This document shows, one piece after another, positions 26,616-35,090 of a stretch of DNA of 64,000 nt. Position 1 is the stretch's first letter. Each line of letters starts with the position of its first letter. Origin of the DNA: an uncultured SAR116 cluster alpha proteobacterium (GTDB lineage Bacteria > Pseudomonadota > Alphaproteobacteria > Puniceispirillales > Puniceispirillaceae); assembly GCA_902596655.1 (NCBI GenBank), contig CACJUX010000001.1, forward strand, positions 45,169 to 109,168. The letters run 5' to 3'. The notes beneath the pieces were generated by a model that did not search any database, was not told the DNA's origin, and worked only from the letters and a program-made list of their open reading frames with translations. The position numbers were made by a program, and so were the translations under genes.

Positions 26616-28377
26616 CAGCTAGAACATTCATTTCAGTACCCATACAGCATTTGAAAGCATCTGTTGGTGTGCAAATAATTGGCTCACCAAGCACATTAAA
26701 AGAGATCTTTACTACGATTGGGCATCCCGTCTTTTCTTTAAATTTTGATATGACTGAATGATATAGAGGATTAGTATCTGCGTGGACTGTTTGTATTCGT
26801 GCGGAGTAATCAACAGGTGTGACAGCAGGCACAGACGAGCGTTGTACGTTGAGTTTTTCGATGCCGAATAAGGCCTCCTCATTGGGTGTTATGTTACGTC
26901 TTTTATCTTTACGGTCATGAGCAAAAAGAAACATATATGAACTATCAGAGTCATGTTCAAACCACTCCTCAACGTCCTTTTTCAGAATACTAGGCGCGAA
27001 AGGACAAAAACTTTCGCGATACTTTACTTTAAGATTAAGCTTTTTTTTGCATCATGGGTGAACGAGGATCAACAATGATGCTCCTTGCACCTGCCGCCTG
27101 GGGTCCAAATTCCATACGCCCTTGCATCCAACCAATGGCATTTTCATCTATTAAAGCCGCCACAACTGCATCAATGAGTTTTTCCTCCGAACATTTTTGA
27201 CATACCGCACCACAAGCCTTAAATTCAGTTTCAATTTCAACGTTACTAAATTTTGGTCCCAGATAAGCCCCCTTCAAAGCATCACGCCCTTTGGTTAAGA
27301 ATCGCTGTTTATTATGGTGCAGATACCAGATTGAAAGAGCAGCACTAAGCGCACCTTTAGCATCACTAGCAGCATGCTGTATCCAGATATTATCAAAGAT
27401 TTTTTCACGTAACAGAATACCATTTGCGACGCAGTTAAACGCCACCCCTCCCGCTAAACAAATATTTCGCTCGCCAGTCTCTCTTGCGATGCCCTTTGCT
27501 AACTTGATGACAACCCCTTCCATTACTTTTTTGTATTGACGCAGCCAAATCCATTTCACGCTGGGTTAATTCTGTCTCTGACTTGCGAGGCGGACCATCG
27601 AATAATGAATCAAAATTTTGGTTTGTCATCGTTAAACCAGTAGCAAAATCAAAGTAATTCATGTCTAGCTGGAAGCTACCGTCAACAGAAACACTGATTA
27701 GCTTTTCGCGAATTATATCTGCATAACACGGTTCCCCATAGGGAGCTGACCCCATCACTTTATATTCGCCAGAATTAACTTTGAATCCCATGTAATATGT
27801 GAAAGCCGAATAAAGTAACCCAAGTGAGTGAGCAAAATGTATCTCCTTCAAAATTGTGAAGTCACGCCCTTTGCCGACGGCAATAGAAGTTGTTGTCCAT
27901 TCACCAACACCATCTAAAGTTAAGTGCGGCGGCACTTTTAAAAGGTGATGGGTAAAAGGCACTAGCCGCATGTGATAAGTGGTGCTGGGCGAATAACAAC
28001 CTCTCTCGCCAATTGATATCTTCGTCAAGCGTTGACTTTAGTTCATTAATAAGTGCTTATTTCTGAGAGAGCTTTTCTTTAATCCATGCGGGCATGGCTT
28101 TAGCAAAACTCGTAAAACCTTTGGGCTCAAATGCGAAATATGTTTCAAGTAACCTCTCAAACTTTATAAATGGCTTTTCGTAGAACACAACATTATCAAC
28201 TTGACTTGCCGATACACCAGCCTCTCTCAAACAATACTGAATTGCAAAATGTGGGAAACCAGCATCATGCTTTTTTCGCGTGAAGCGCTCCTATTGCGCT
28301 GCTGCAATAATTTCTCCATCTCTCGAAAAGCATGCAGCGCTGTCATGATAAAAGACTGATATGCTGAGTATGTACAT
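26599..28377 (-). pseudogene. Broken NodU/CmcH-family carbamoyltransferase
   Basis: The whole family profile can be followed on the minus strand, but in several frames. It starts at ATG 28377 with FYHDSAACF and, near 28290, an in-frame TAG just before ERFTRKKHDAGFP. A long piece (27435-28028) has LDGVGEWTTTSIAVGKG and SGEYKVMGSAPYGEP. The next frame (27035-27559) has ICLAGGVAFNCVANG and IGWMQGRMEFGPQAAG. The C-terminal domain (26599-26934) has VDYSARIQTVHAD and SFNVLGEPI. At least one stop and three frame changes make a working enzyme impossible. Intact homologues transfer carbamoyl from carbamoyl phosphate to sugar or small-molecule hydroxyls. Confidence 0.9.
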
Positions 28378-28386
28378 ACCAAAATC

Positions 28387-28536
28387 CTAAAATAATGTGT
28401 AAATGAATGGTGACATTACGGAACCTTGCGCGAGGATCAGTAAGCCTCCTAGAATCAACATAACAATGATAATAGGGGCAAGCCAAATTTTCTTTCGAAC
28501 GCGAAGGAAAGCCCAAAACTCTTTTAAAAATTCCAT
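28387..28536 (-). CDS. DUF5989-type small membrane protein (49 residues)
   Basis: A short gene found by hand translation. It begins MEFLKEFWAFLRVRKK, followed by one membrane span (about 18-36) and the ending GSVMSPFIYTLF. This matches the pattern of the tiny DUF5989 proteins that commonly lie beside NodU-type carbamoyltransferase and SxtJ-like genes. It ends 9 bases before the carbamoyltransferase start. Its reading frame is intact although both neighbours are broken, which may be chance because the target is small. Function unknown; likely a membrane partner of the carbamoylation system. Confidence 0.75.
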   Translation of the reverse strand: MEFLKEFWAFLRVRKKIWLAPIIIVMLILGGLLILAQGSVMSPFIYTLF

Positions 28537-28551
28537 TTCGATTCACCTTTA

Positions 28552-28949
28552 TCAAAATTGGAGCTTAAAAGACCCAGATTTAATAGGTTCATTTCGGAGA
28601 GTCCAATGACTTGGTTTTTTTTCATACTTTAACCTAAGCTCGTATCGTCCACTAAGTCGCATAAAAAAAGCAATTGGTGTAAAAAGCCCAGAGAAGATTA
28701 ACCCAAGAACGATTGCCCCAACTATCATACTGAGCAAAATCCCAAACCTCATCCACAGCTTATTAATGGCAAAAGAAGGTCCGCGTTGATCAAAGTAACG
28801 GCCAAAAATCCGAAAGAAATAACAGCAAATATGTGTGACCAAAACGAAGGTCCACTGCGAAAGAGATGAGCCGAAACAAATACAAAGACTATGGTAAAGA
28901 AGAATCCAAAATTTTTATTTGAAGGCAATTCAATCTCTAATGTTTTCAT
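28552..28949 (-). pseudogene. SxtJ-like membrane protein, frameshifted
   Basis: Two overlapping frames together give one SxtJ-like protein. The first (from ATG 28949) carries the N-terminal membrane spans and ends in ADLLLPLISCG. The second carries the family core NKLWMRFGILLS and LIFSGLFTPIAFFMRLSGR. The change of frame lies near 28760-28780, just before the core. Intact homologues are about 130-residue membrane proteins next to carbamoyltransferases. A sequencing error could explain this single break, but the adjacent carbamoyltransferase is broken many times, so real decay is more likely. Confidence 0.78.
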
Positions 28950-29649
28950 GTTTTGTATTTCTTGAATTTGTGGAAAAGCAAAAGGTGACTGGAGTAATTG
29001 TATCGCTCGACTGAGGCTAAAATTTTCAAAAAATTGAAAGATGTTTTCGTTAACTTTATTCGGATTTTATAGTCCTGATGCAATACTTATATCACTTATA
29101 TCAAATTTTCGTAAATCAAGTTTCATTAATGGCCTCTCTTCTTCGACTGTTCACATCTATAACTCATCAATAAACGAAGTGCCCACAACAAAAATTGGTG
29201 AAAACGTTTGTGCGTTAGTTATTGATCATCTCTTTTTTGTTTTTTGCCAACAGCAGTACAAAGCCCTCCCGCACCACCAAGATTAGAAAAAAACATTGCT
29301 ACTTGTGCGAAAAATCTATGTAAAACTATACCCTTGTCAATTATCTCAGATATAGTCTTAACGTCAAAGTTTTGGCTTGGTGTTGATCCTACAACCGAAA
29401 TACTATTTTTCTGAAATTAATCTATTATCACGTCGATAGAATGCTTCCTCTCCGAGGGATGTTCATGCTGATCACGAAACCAGCAAAGTCTTTTTTCATT
29501 TATTTCTACGTTTCGCAATTGTACCTTTAGTTTGTAGGTTTCTTTGTAACACCGAAAAAATAACCAAATTTTATCAATAATTTAACTTTTCATAATCCTG
29601 CCACTATAAATTTTATACAATTTTTTCAATGACTTAAGTCAAGTCTATC
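28950..29649. other. AT-rich region upstream of the decayed cluster
   Basis: 700 bases between the SxtJ-like remains and the distal att site. No complete gene is seen. One minus-strand stretch (29219-29529) reads as a coherent protein apart from one stop and is listed separately. A perfect 12-base palindrome TGACTTAAGTCA lies at 29630-29641, 9 bases from the att core, and may be part of the old guaA terminator or a recombinase or regulator site. Confidence 0.5.
29219..29529 (-). pseudogene. Possible gene remnant of unknown family
   Basis: The minus-strand frame is protein-like over about 100 codons with one internal TAA: LCWFRDQHEHPSERKHSID, stop, then ISVVGSTPSQNFDVKTISE and FFSNLGGAGGLCTAVGKK. 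There is no start codon with a ribosome site and no recognisable family. It lies in the direction of, and just before, the decayed carbamoyltransferase cluster, so it may be another lost member. Chance open frame is the alternative. Confidence 0.3.
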
Positions 29650-29651
29650 AT

Positions 29652-29660
29652 TCCCACTCA
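29652..29660 (-). repeat. Distal attachment site core (att)
   Basis: Identical to the guaA-proximal core over 9 bases. The minus-strand continuation GAGTGGGAATGA would restore the final codons and a TGA stop of guaA on excision. Confidence 0.85.
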
Positions 29661-29719
29661 GTAGTAACGTTGATAATTTCGTGTTTAATATAAATCATTT
29701 ACCACCTACCAATAGTTAG

Positions 29720-29817
29720 TGTGCAACTTGTGTGTAACTCCACCACTACTTTGCACGTTTTATTTACGCTTGTGCAACTATTGCAATTCAATAGTTTACG
29801 CAATCCCTTGTTGCACA
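29720..29817. repeat. Arm-type repeats at the distal end of the element
   Basis: TGTGCAAC at 29720-29727, TGTGTAAC at 29731-29738 (3-base spacer), TGTGCAAC at 29771-29778, and the inverted copy GTTGCACA at 29810-29817. The same pair recurs next to the guaA end. Short repeats at both ends of an element, set back from the core, fit recombinase arm-binding sites. Binding is inferred. Confidence 0.6.
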
Positions 29818-29831
29818 TTGTAAGACGAAGC

Positions 29832-30533
29832 TTAATCGTCTGTATTCAGAAACTTATCTAGCTTGGATACATCATCTTTGGGTGCTGGCGCTACGTCTCT
29901 ACCAATGTTGTGCATTGCACGTTCAACCACAGCTAGCTTTACACTCTGCTTACTCGTGAGTCTGCTGTCATCACTTAGCTTTTCGTGGCTACGCGAGGTA
30001 ACCAAGCGTGGAAGCGACACTATATCTGCACTTAAGTCACCCCCTACTTCAAAGCTAATATCTCTATCAAACCAAACGCGAAGACTACCGTCATGGTGCA
30101 GAATTTCTTGCAGTATCTCTAGTGCATCCTCACAAAGACTTTCACTCTTGTCGTAGAACTTCTTAGCAGTAGAGTGCTTGCCTTTGCTACTGTAGCCTTC
30201 TGCACGATTGTAGTAGAAGGTAGCTTGCTTCAGTTTATCTTCGTATCGCTTTAAGTCGCTTGGCTTGTCTTTAAGCTCTTCACGTAGCTCAAGTTGCTCT
30301 TGCCACGCATACTCAAGCTGTTCGTATTCCTCTTCGCTTAACCACGTTTGGAGCTGACGGTTTTGCACGTTTTCTCCACACTTAAGCTTGTCAGCTATAC
30401 CTTCTAACTTGTTAAGGCGCTTGGTTTCTTCAGTAGTCAATTCGCGACGTGGATTAGCGTTTTCAATTCGTTCTTGCAGCAACTTCTCGACGTTGCCACT
30501 TGATTTCTTTTGGCTGTCGCACCATTCTCTCAT
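29832..30533 (-). CDS. Unknown coiled-coil protein coupled to the acyltransferase
   Basis: A protein of 233 residues, not recognised. Residues about 1-150 are rich in Glu, Lys, Arg, Gln and Leu with heptad-like spacing (for example EEYEQLEYAWQEQLELREEL), pointing to long helices. The C-terminal third is less ordered and ends in an acidic tail. There is no signal peptide and no membrane span. The start overlaps the acyltransferase stop by 4 bases, so both are translated together. It is the last gene of the element before the distal att site. It may scaffold or regulate the acyltransferase; no function is claimed. Confidence 0.6.
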   Translation of the reverse strand: MREWCDSQKKSSGNVEKLLQERIENANPRRELTTEETKRLNKLEGIADKLKCGENVQNRQLQTWLSEEEYEQLEYAWQEQLELREELKDKPSDLKRYEDKLKQATFYYNRAEGYSSKGKHSTAKKFYDKSESLCEDALEILQEILHHDGSLRVWFDRDISFEVGGDLSADIVSLPRLVTSRSHEKLSDDSRLTSKQSVKLAVVERAMHNIGRDVAPAPKDDVSKLDKFLNTDD

Positions 30534-32476
30534 TTGTCAAATTCGGATAGAAAATCAGAAAAATATTTCCCGTACTCAACACTTCCAAAATGTGAAAGGT
30601 GGTGAGAGTCTCTATATAGTGTTCTTCCATTTTTCAGTATTGAACATGTGTCGTCTTCTTTTCCACAGAACACATCTAAAGAGTCAAAGACAACTACGTC
30701 TTCATAATCTCTGCTAATTGCAGCAAGCAAATCTCTATGAACTTTCTGTCTTTCCAGCACGTCTATGCGGCTAAATTCACAAGATGCTTTATTAGCTAGG
30801 CAATCCTCTGGCATAACTACCAACTCTGGTATATCAATTACCAGTACGACTGAAACTCCTTTTTCACGCAGATATGAAATCGTTCTGCGTAGACCAATCT
30901 CAAACACTTCGGTAGGCGAATTAGCAAGTCCCTCTCTATCTTCGAGCAACCTATCAGTGACTTCAAATCCTCTCTTAATATGATCTGCGGCAATGAGCGT
31001 ATCAAGTGGATACATGTGAGCAAATGACAGTACTACTCTTTCAATATTACTGCGCCCATATAAGAACTTGAAAATCTTATCTAGTCGCTCGGAACATACA
31101 GTACCATCCGCTGATTCGACATTTATGTTCATTAGAGGGGGGCAACTACTATTTCCAATAAACATCCAGCCTTTACTAGGTACGTTTTGCACTATTCCGT
31201 GAAACTTATCATCCGCATGTGAATCTCCGAACAAAACATTAACGATTTCGTCACTTGTTCTAAAGCAGTAATTAAGTTTCGGTTCAATGCTATCTAATTC
31301 GTCATTGCATCTCGCGTATCCAAGGTTTGTATTGTCGTATTCTAAATCACTAAACATTGACATTGACTCACGCCCAGAAAAGCCATTTGATTTGTGTCCG
31401 AAATAACCGATTGCTGCGAAAAATGCTAAGCCAACAAAGGACAAAATAAAGATTTCATTTCTACTTTTTCTCTCCTTTTTTCTAAATGGAGCTTCAATGT
31501 ATCTCCAGCTCAAGAATGCTAAAAGTAATGAGATACTGGATAAAACAAGAAATAATAACCACCCAGGTTCGTTGACACTTTGAATTCGTGCAAAGGCGAA
31601 CAAGGGTTGATGCCATAGATAAGCTGAGTAGCTTATTAAACCAATCCCAACAATGCCTTTGGTGGTTAGTAACTTCGCGACGTATGTTTCTTTATCTGCA
31701 TATAACACTAGCAGTACCACACCAAGTACTGGTATGAGTGCATAAACACTAGGAAAAGGCGTATTCTCATCGTAAAAGAAAATTGAAAATATAATTGCAG
31801 CCAAGCCAATTAGAGCTAGTAGATTATTCTTTTGAACGCCTTGCTTCTGCACTATAAACGCAGCAATAGAGCCAGCGAACAATTCCCAAGCACGTGTCGG
31901 CGCTAGATAAAAGTTTGCCGTAGCTTTGTTACGCCAACCCCACTCACTTAGCATTAAACTGATTGCAGCCATCACTACAATCATCCAAAACACTCGGTTC
32001 TTACCAAAGCGCCAAGCTAAAATTAAGAAAATAGGAAATAGTACGTAGTACTGTTCTTCAACAGCGAGACTCCATGTATGCAGTAAAGGTTTTTCTTCTG
32101 CAGCAGCGTCAAAGTATCCACTCTCTCGCCAAAACAAGATGTTCGATGCAAACAAACTTACGGCGACAAGACTTTGTGAAAAGTCTTTCATTTGACTTGG
32201 TAGCATCCACATCCAAGCAAAAGGAATGCAAACAAGCATTACAAAGAAAAGTGCTGGAAGTATTCGTCTAGCACGTCTCTCGTAGAAGTTAACGATGCTA
32301 AAACGCTTGTTCTCTATGTCTTCAATAAGGATTGTTGTAATCAAGTAACCACTGATTACAAAGAACACATCAACGCCAACAAACCCCCCACTAAACAATT
32401 CAAATCCAGCGTGGAATAAAATAACAGGGACAACAGCAAGTGCTCGCAAGCCGTCAATTTCAGCGCGATATTTCAA
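30530..32476 (-). CDS. OafA/YrhL-type acyltransferase with C-terminal SGNH domain
   Basis: A protein of 648 residues. The acyltransferase-3 domain (about 1-340) starts YRAEIDGLRALAVVPVILFH and has GGFVGVDVFFVISGYLIT, HTWSLAVEEQYYVLFP and about ten membrane spans. The C-terminal SGNH domain (about 400-645) has VLFGDSHADD with the catalytic Ser and ends with DSHHLSHFGSVEYG (Asp/His pair). Such fused proteins O-acetylate O-antigen or other envelope glycans in the periplasm. Carried by a mobile element, it could change the surface glycan and phage sensitivity of the host. Ends in a 4-base overlap with the coiled-coil gene. Confidence 0.92.
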   Translation of the reverse strand: MKYRAEIDGLRALAVVPVILFHAGFELFSGGFVGVDVFFVISGYLITTILIEDIENKRFSIVNFYERRARRILPALFFVMLVCIPFAWMWMLPSQMKDFSQSLVAVSLFASNILFWRESGYFDAAAEEKPLLHTWSLAVEEQYYVLFPIFLILAWRFGKNRVFWMIVVMAAISLMLSEWGWRNKATANFYLAPTRAWELFAGSIAAFIVQKQGVQKNNLLALIGLAAIIFSIFFYDENTPFPSVYALIPVLGVVLLVLYADKETYVAKLLTTKGIVGIGLISYSAYLWHQPLFAFARIQSVNEPGWLLFLVLSSISLLLAFLSWRYIEAPFRKKERKSRNEIFILSFVGLAFFAAIGYFGHKSNGFSGRESMSMFSDLEYDNTNLGYARCNDELDSIEPKLNYCFRTSDEIVNVLFGDSHADDKFHGIVQNVPSKGWMFIGNSSCPPLMNINVESADGTVCSERLDKIFKFLYGRSNIERVVLSFAHMYPLDTLIAADHIKRGFEVTDRLLEDREGLANSPTEVFEIGLRRTISYLREKGVSVVLVIDIPELVVMPEDCLANKASCEFSRIDVLERQKVHRDLLAAISRDYEDVVVFDSLDVFCGKEDDTCSILKNGRTLYRDSHHLSHFGSVEYGKYFSDFLSEFDK

Positions 32477-32517
32477 GTTAACAATCCTTTAAGTCAAGGT
32501 AGGCGATAAAGTAAAGG

Positions 32518-32700
32518 TTACTTCTCTTTAGCTTTTCTACCTTCAGCTAACGAGCCTTTCAGCATACCAGCAGTAAAGCCAAACTCTTTGCAAAGACGCT
32601 TTACTTCCTTCAATGCGTTAGCACGTTCGTTCTTCTTAGCTTCAACCATCTGCTGCTGAATTGCTTCCATTTCAGCTTTCAACTCGTTATAAGATTTCAT
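32518..32700 (-). CDS. Small H-NS-like protein lacking the DNA-binding domain
   Basis: A protein of 60 residues. The N-terminal helix YNELKAEMEAIQQQMVEAKK followed by ALKEVKRLCKEFGFTAGML matches the oligomerisation region of short H-NS-family proteins of beta/gammaproteobacteria. The C-terminal DNA-binding motif (usually Y-x-D/N-P...TW-x-GRGR-x-P) is missing; the protein ends LAEGRKAKEK, basic residues only. A ribosome site lies upstream (GGAGGTGTGAG, 6 bases before ATG). Truncated H-NS paralogues on other islands act as antagonists of full H-NS. It stands 41 bases upstream of the acyltransferase gene and is probably co-transcribed. Confidence 0.65.
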   Translation of the reverse strand: MKSYNELKAEMEAIQQQMVEAKKNERANALKEVKRLCKEFGFTAGMLKGSLAEGRKAKEK

Positions 32701-32895
32701 CTCACACCTCCGTTGGCTATGTGCCAGCCTTATCTTAAAGATTTGTTAAGGGGAGGAATAGCTCGTTTTGTCTACACTTGCTGTAACGCGATTATTTGGA
32801 AGAAAAGTATTTGCATAGTGTCTCACCATGCCAGTCACCCATAGTGTCAACCACACAGTTAAACAGCTACAAACCATGCACTTTTGACTGGTTTG

Positions 32896-33231
32896 CTAAC
32901 GTTTGTCTCTGTCGTCTTGTTGATTTGATAACGGTGGTTGTGGACGAATAGGTGTGAAGTCTGTTCGTTCTGTGTCTTTTGGCGTCGTCTGCTGCTGTGG
33001 TTCTTGCTTTACTATCTTTGTCTTTGGAACAGCTACAGTGCGTGTAACAGTCTTTGTTTCTGGTTTTGCCATCTTCTTAGCAAGTGCCACGACACTGCTG
33101 CTTGTGCCTAGCATCAACTCAAGTGCTGCCCACTTTGTTTCGTCGTCAACACGTTCGATTTCGCTGCGTATGGCGTTCAATACTTGCTGTATGTCTTGTA
33201 ATGCACTCTTGTTCATACTGTTATTTAGCAA
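32896..33231 (-). CDS. Unknown element protein with a charged, disordered tail
   Basis: A protein of 111 residues, not recognised. Residues about 8-50 look helical (LQDIQQVLNAIRSEIERVDD). The rest is Pro, Gln, Thr and Lys-rich and ends in a strongly charged tail (QQDDRDKR), suggesting disorder. Alternative start at the second Met, five residues in. It lies among small element genes of unknown role. The codon use resembles the neighbouring element genes. Confidence 0.5.
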   Translation of the reverse strand: MLNNSMNKSALQDIQQVLNAIRSEIERVDDETKWAALELMLGTSSSVVALAKKMAKPETKTVTRTVAVPKTKIVKQEPQQQTTPKDTERTDFTPIRPQPPLSNQQDDRDKR

Positions 33232-33370
33232 CTAGCAGAATGGGGTGATGCAAAATCACCACCGCAACGACAAAAGTACTCCACCGCAGAAAAACGCAGC
33301 ACGAAAATTTACTTCTTAAAACCCAATTTCGGATGACGAGGTTGTTGGATTGAAGCTACAGTGTTATTTG

Positions 33371-33688
33371 TCAAAATCTCACCTCGTCTTTCCACCACCC
33401 CACAGCGTCACTATTAATTTGCTTGTGACACTGTTCGCTCAGTTCAATAAAACGCTTACCAAGCTGCGTATGGCGTTCTGTCGCTGTTATACAGCGTCCA
33501 TAGTGCTGTAATTTGCTCGCACATATAGCCAATGTACCCACGCTTGGTTTGACACGCTTAAAACGCAGCGTACGCATGTAACACTCGCTTCTACACAGCC
33601 AATCTTTGCTGAATTCGCTTTCGCTGCTGACAGCACCAATCTGCTGCAATAACTCAAATACTTCATTTAGAACCGTTTTCTGCATCAA
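33371..33688 (-). CDS. Small conserved-looking element protein (possible DUF6626)
   Basis: A protein of 105 residues. Mostly helical in appearance, with LNEVFELLQQIGAVSSESEF at the start, WLCRSECYMRTLR in the middle and a conserved-looking end CHKQINSDAVGWWKDE. From memory it resembles the DUF6626 type of small proteins found on proteobacterial islands, but this was not checked. The segment could be a small helix-turn-helix fold (SSESEFSKDWLCRS...), which would fit a regulator of the divergent HUH-type gene starting 80 bases away. A ribosome site GGAGGAATGATTG precedes the start. Confidence 0.55.
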   Translation of the reverse strand: MMQKTVLNEVFELLQQIGAVSSESEFSKDWLCRSECYMRTLRFKRVKPSVGTLAICASKLQHYGRCITATERHTQLGKRFIELSEQCHKQINSDAVGWWKDEVRF

Positions 33689-33768
33689 TCATTCCTCCGT
33701 TGATAAATAACAACATGCACAGCTAGCTACTGTGTATTTACCAACAGAACATTAAGGGTGGAAAAAAC

Positions 33769-34233
33769 GTGCAATTTGTAGAACGACTAAAATTAGAAGG
33801 CGCGGAGTGGGTGCGCAGTCAGAACTTTTGGTTATTTGGTACTGCTACGTTCAAAGATGGCAGTCGTTTAACAGATAGCGATGCTACGCATGACGCTACG
33901 CACCTCTTCAACATACTTGATAGGCAAATTTTTAAACGTAAAGAAACCATGCAAGGCAAACGACTTGATAGACTTGTTTTCTTAGAACATGGACGATTAG
34001 GCGCAAATACTCACATTCACTTTTTCATCAAAGGCACACATCTAAGTCAGTACAAGGCAATTACGAAATATGCACCAATGATTTGGCAAGAACGAATTTC
34101 AAAGGCACACAACCTACTACTCAAAGACAACATTGGACTTGATAACGCTCGCAGCGAATACTGTTGGAAGGAGATTAAATCTTATCAACGTGACGTTCTG
34201 CTTACTGAGTGCTGTCACTTATCAAATTCTTAG
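33769..34233 (+). CDS. HUH-endonuclease-like (Rep-type) protein, short
   Basis: A protein of 154 residues. Motifs appear in the order of HUH replication/relaxase enzymes: LFGTATF (about 22-28, motif 1), THIHFFIKG (81-89, the HxH metal motif) and EYCWKEI (130-136, a possible Tyr-x2-Lys nuclease motif). It ends soon after, at ECCHLSNS. The next frame continues open for about 35 codons (KFLAILKPNKGDAYTWF...) so a frameshift or truncation of a longer protein is possible. It is divergent from the small minus-strand genes. It could start rolling-circle replication of the excised circle; homology is inferred from motifs only. Confidence 0.5.
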   Translation: MQFVERLKLEGAEWVRSQNFWLFGTATFKDGSRLTDSDATHDATHLFNILDRQIFKRKETMQGKRLDRLVFLEHGRLGANTHIHFFIKGTHLSQYKAITKYAPMIWQERISKAHNLLLKDNIGLDNARSEYCWKEIKSYQRDVLLTECCHLSNS

Positions 34234-34520
34234 CAATACTCAAACCTAACAAAGGCGATGCTTATACTTGGTTTGTCTGCTTGGATGTAACTGCTGCACG
34301 TTTAGACGAGGTGGCTTGTTATCGTTATGACTAAACAATCAACTCAAACTTATCACACTAGAAACAACACAAAGAAAAAGTAAGAAAACAAACATTATCT
34401 TACATTTCCACATAAGTATTTGATGTATGGAAGGAATTATATGAGCACTTATTGGTTGCTCAAATAGAACCTCAGAAAATACGCTGTATGTACGAAAACA
34501 TTAAATTTAGGTGGTGACAT

Positions 34521-35090
34521 ATGGCACAAGCAAAGACACTTAACAAAATAGAAATCAAGCAGCTGCTAGACGTTACAAATTCCTGCAGTCGCTATGCACT
34601 GCGTGACAGCACGATGCTGCTGTTTACGCATTTGTGTGGTTTACGTGTTGGAGAAGTTGCTGCACTGCGCTTTGATGACGTATTAGATGCAAACGACACA
34701 GTACGAGACGAAATGACACTTGATGCAGCACGTACCAAGTCAAAACGTGCACGTAAGATATTTCTGCCAAAGCAAATGCAGCGTCAGCTACAAGCATACG
34801 TTGGAAGCGTTGCTAAGCGTCCACAGCACGGTTATTTGTTCTCTGCGCAAAAGTGTGCGCGATTTAGTGCAAACACTGCTACACAGCATCTACAACGCTT
34901 GTATGCACGTGCTGGAATTGCTGGCGCTACGTCACATAGTGGCAGACGCACTTGGTTAACAACGCTTAGTCAGAAAGGAGTGAGTGTATTTGTGCTAGGC
35001 GATATGGCTGGACATGCGAGCATTCAAACAACACAGCGTTACGTAACTGTTAATGATGAGATGAAACGAAACGCTGCTGAGTTGATTTAG
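34521..35090 (+). CDS. Minimal tyrosine recombinase (FimB-sized)
   Basis: A protein of 189 residues, only the catalytic domain. The catalytic set can be read: Arg in CGLRVGEV (about 42), Lys near TKSKRARK (about 73-75), His-x2-Arg in HSGRRTWL (139-142), His in GHASIQTT (165) and the nucleophile Tyr in QRYVTV (174). The N-terminal core-binding domain of full integrases is absent, as in FimB/FimE-type invertases. A ribosome site GGTGGTGAC precedes ATG. Its end overlaps the end of the opposing integrase gene by 4 bases. It may act as a second recombinase, an excision partner or an inverter. Confidence 0.8.
   Translation: MAQAKTLNKIEIKQLLDVTNSCSRYALRDSTMLLFTHLCGLRVGEVAALRFDDVLDANDTVRDEMTLDAARTKSKRARKIFLPKQMQRQLQAYVGSVAKRPQHGYLFSAQKCARFSANTATQHLQRLYARAGIAGATSHSGRRTWLTTLSQKGVSVFVLGDMAGHASIQTTQRYVTVNDEMKRNAAELI

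Noticed and set aside
1..29651. The whole left half as part of the same guaA element
   Set aside because: Only one distal att core with arm repeats was found, at 29652; the glycan locus lies outside it, though it may be a separate older island.
31942..31950. Near-copy of the att core (CCCCACTCA)
   Set aside because: One mismatch, lies inside the acyltransferase coding region, and lacks the Glu-Trp-Glu-stop context and nearby arm repeats.
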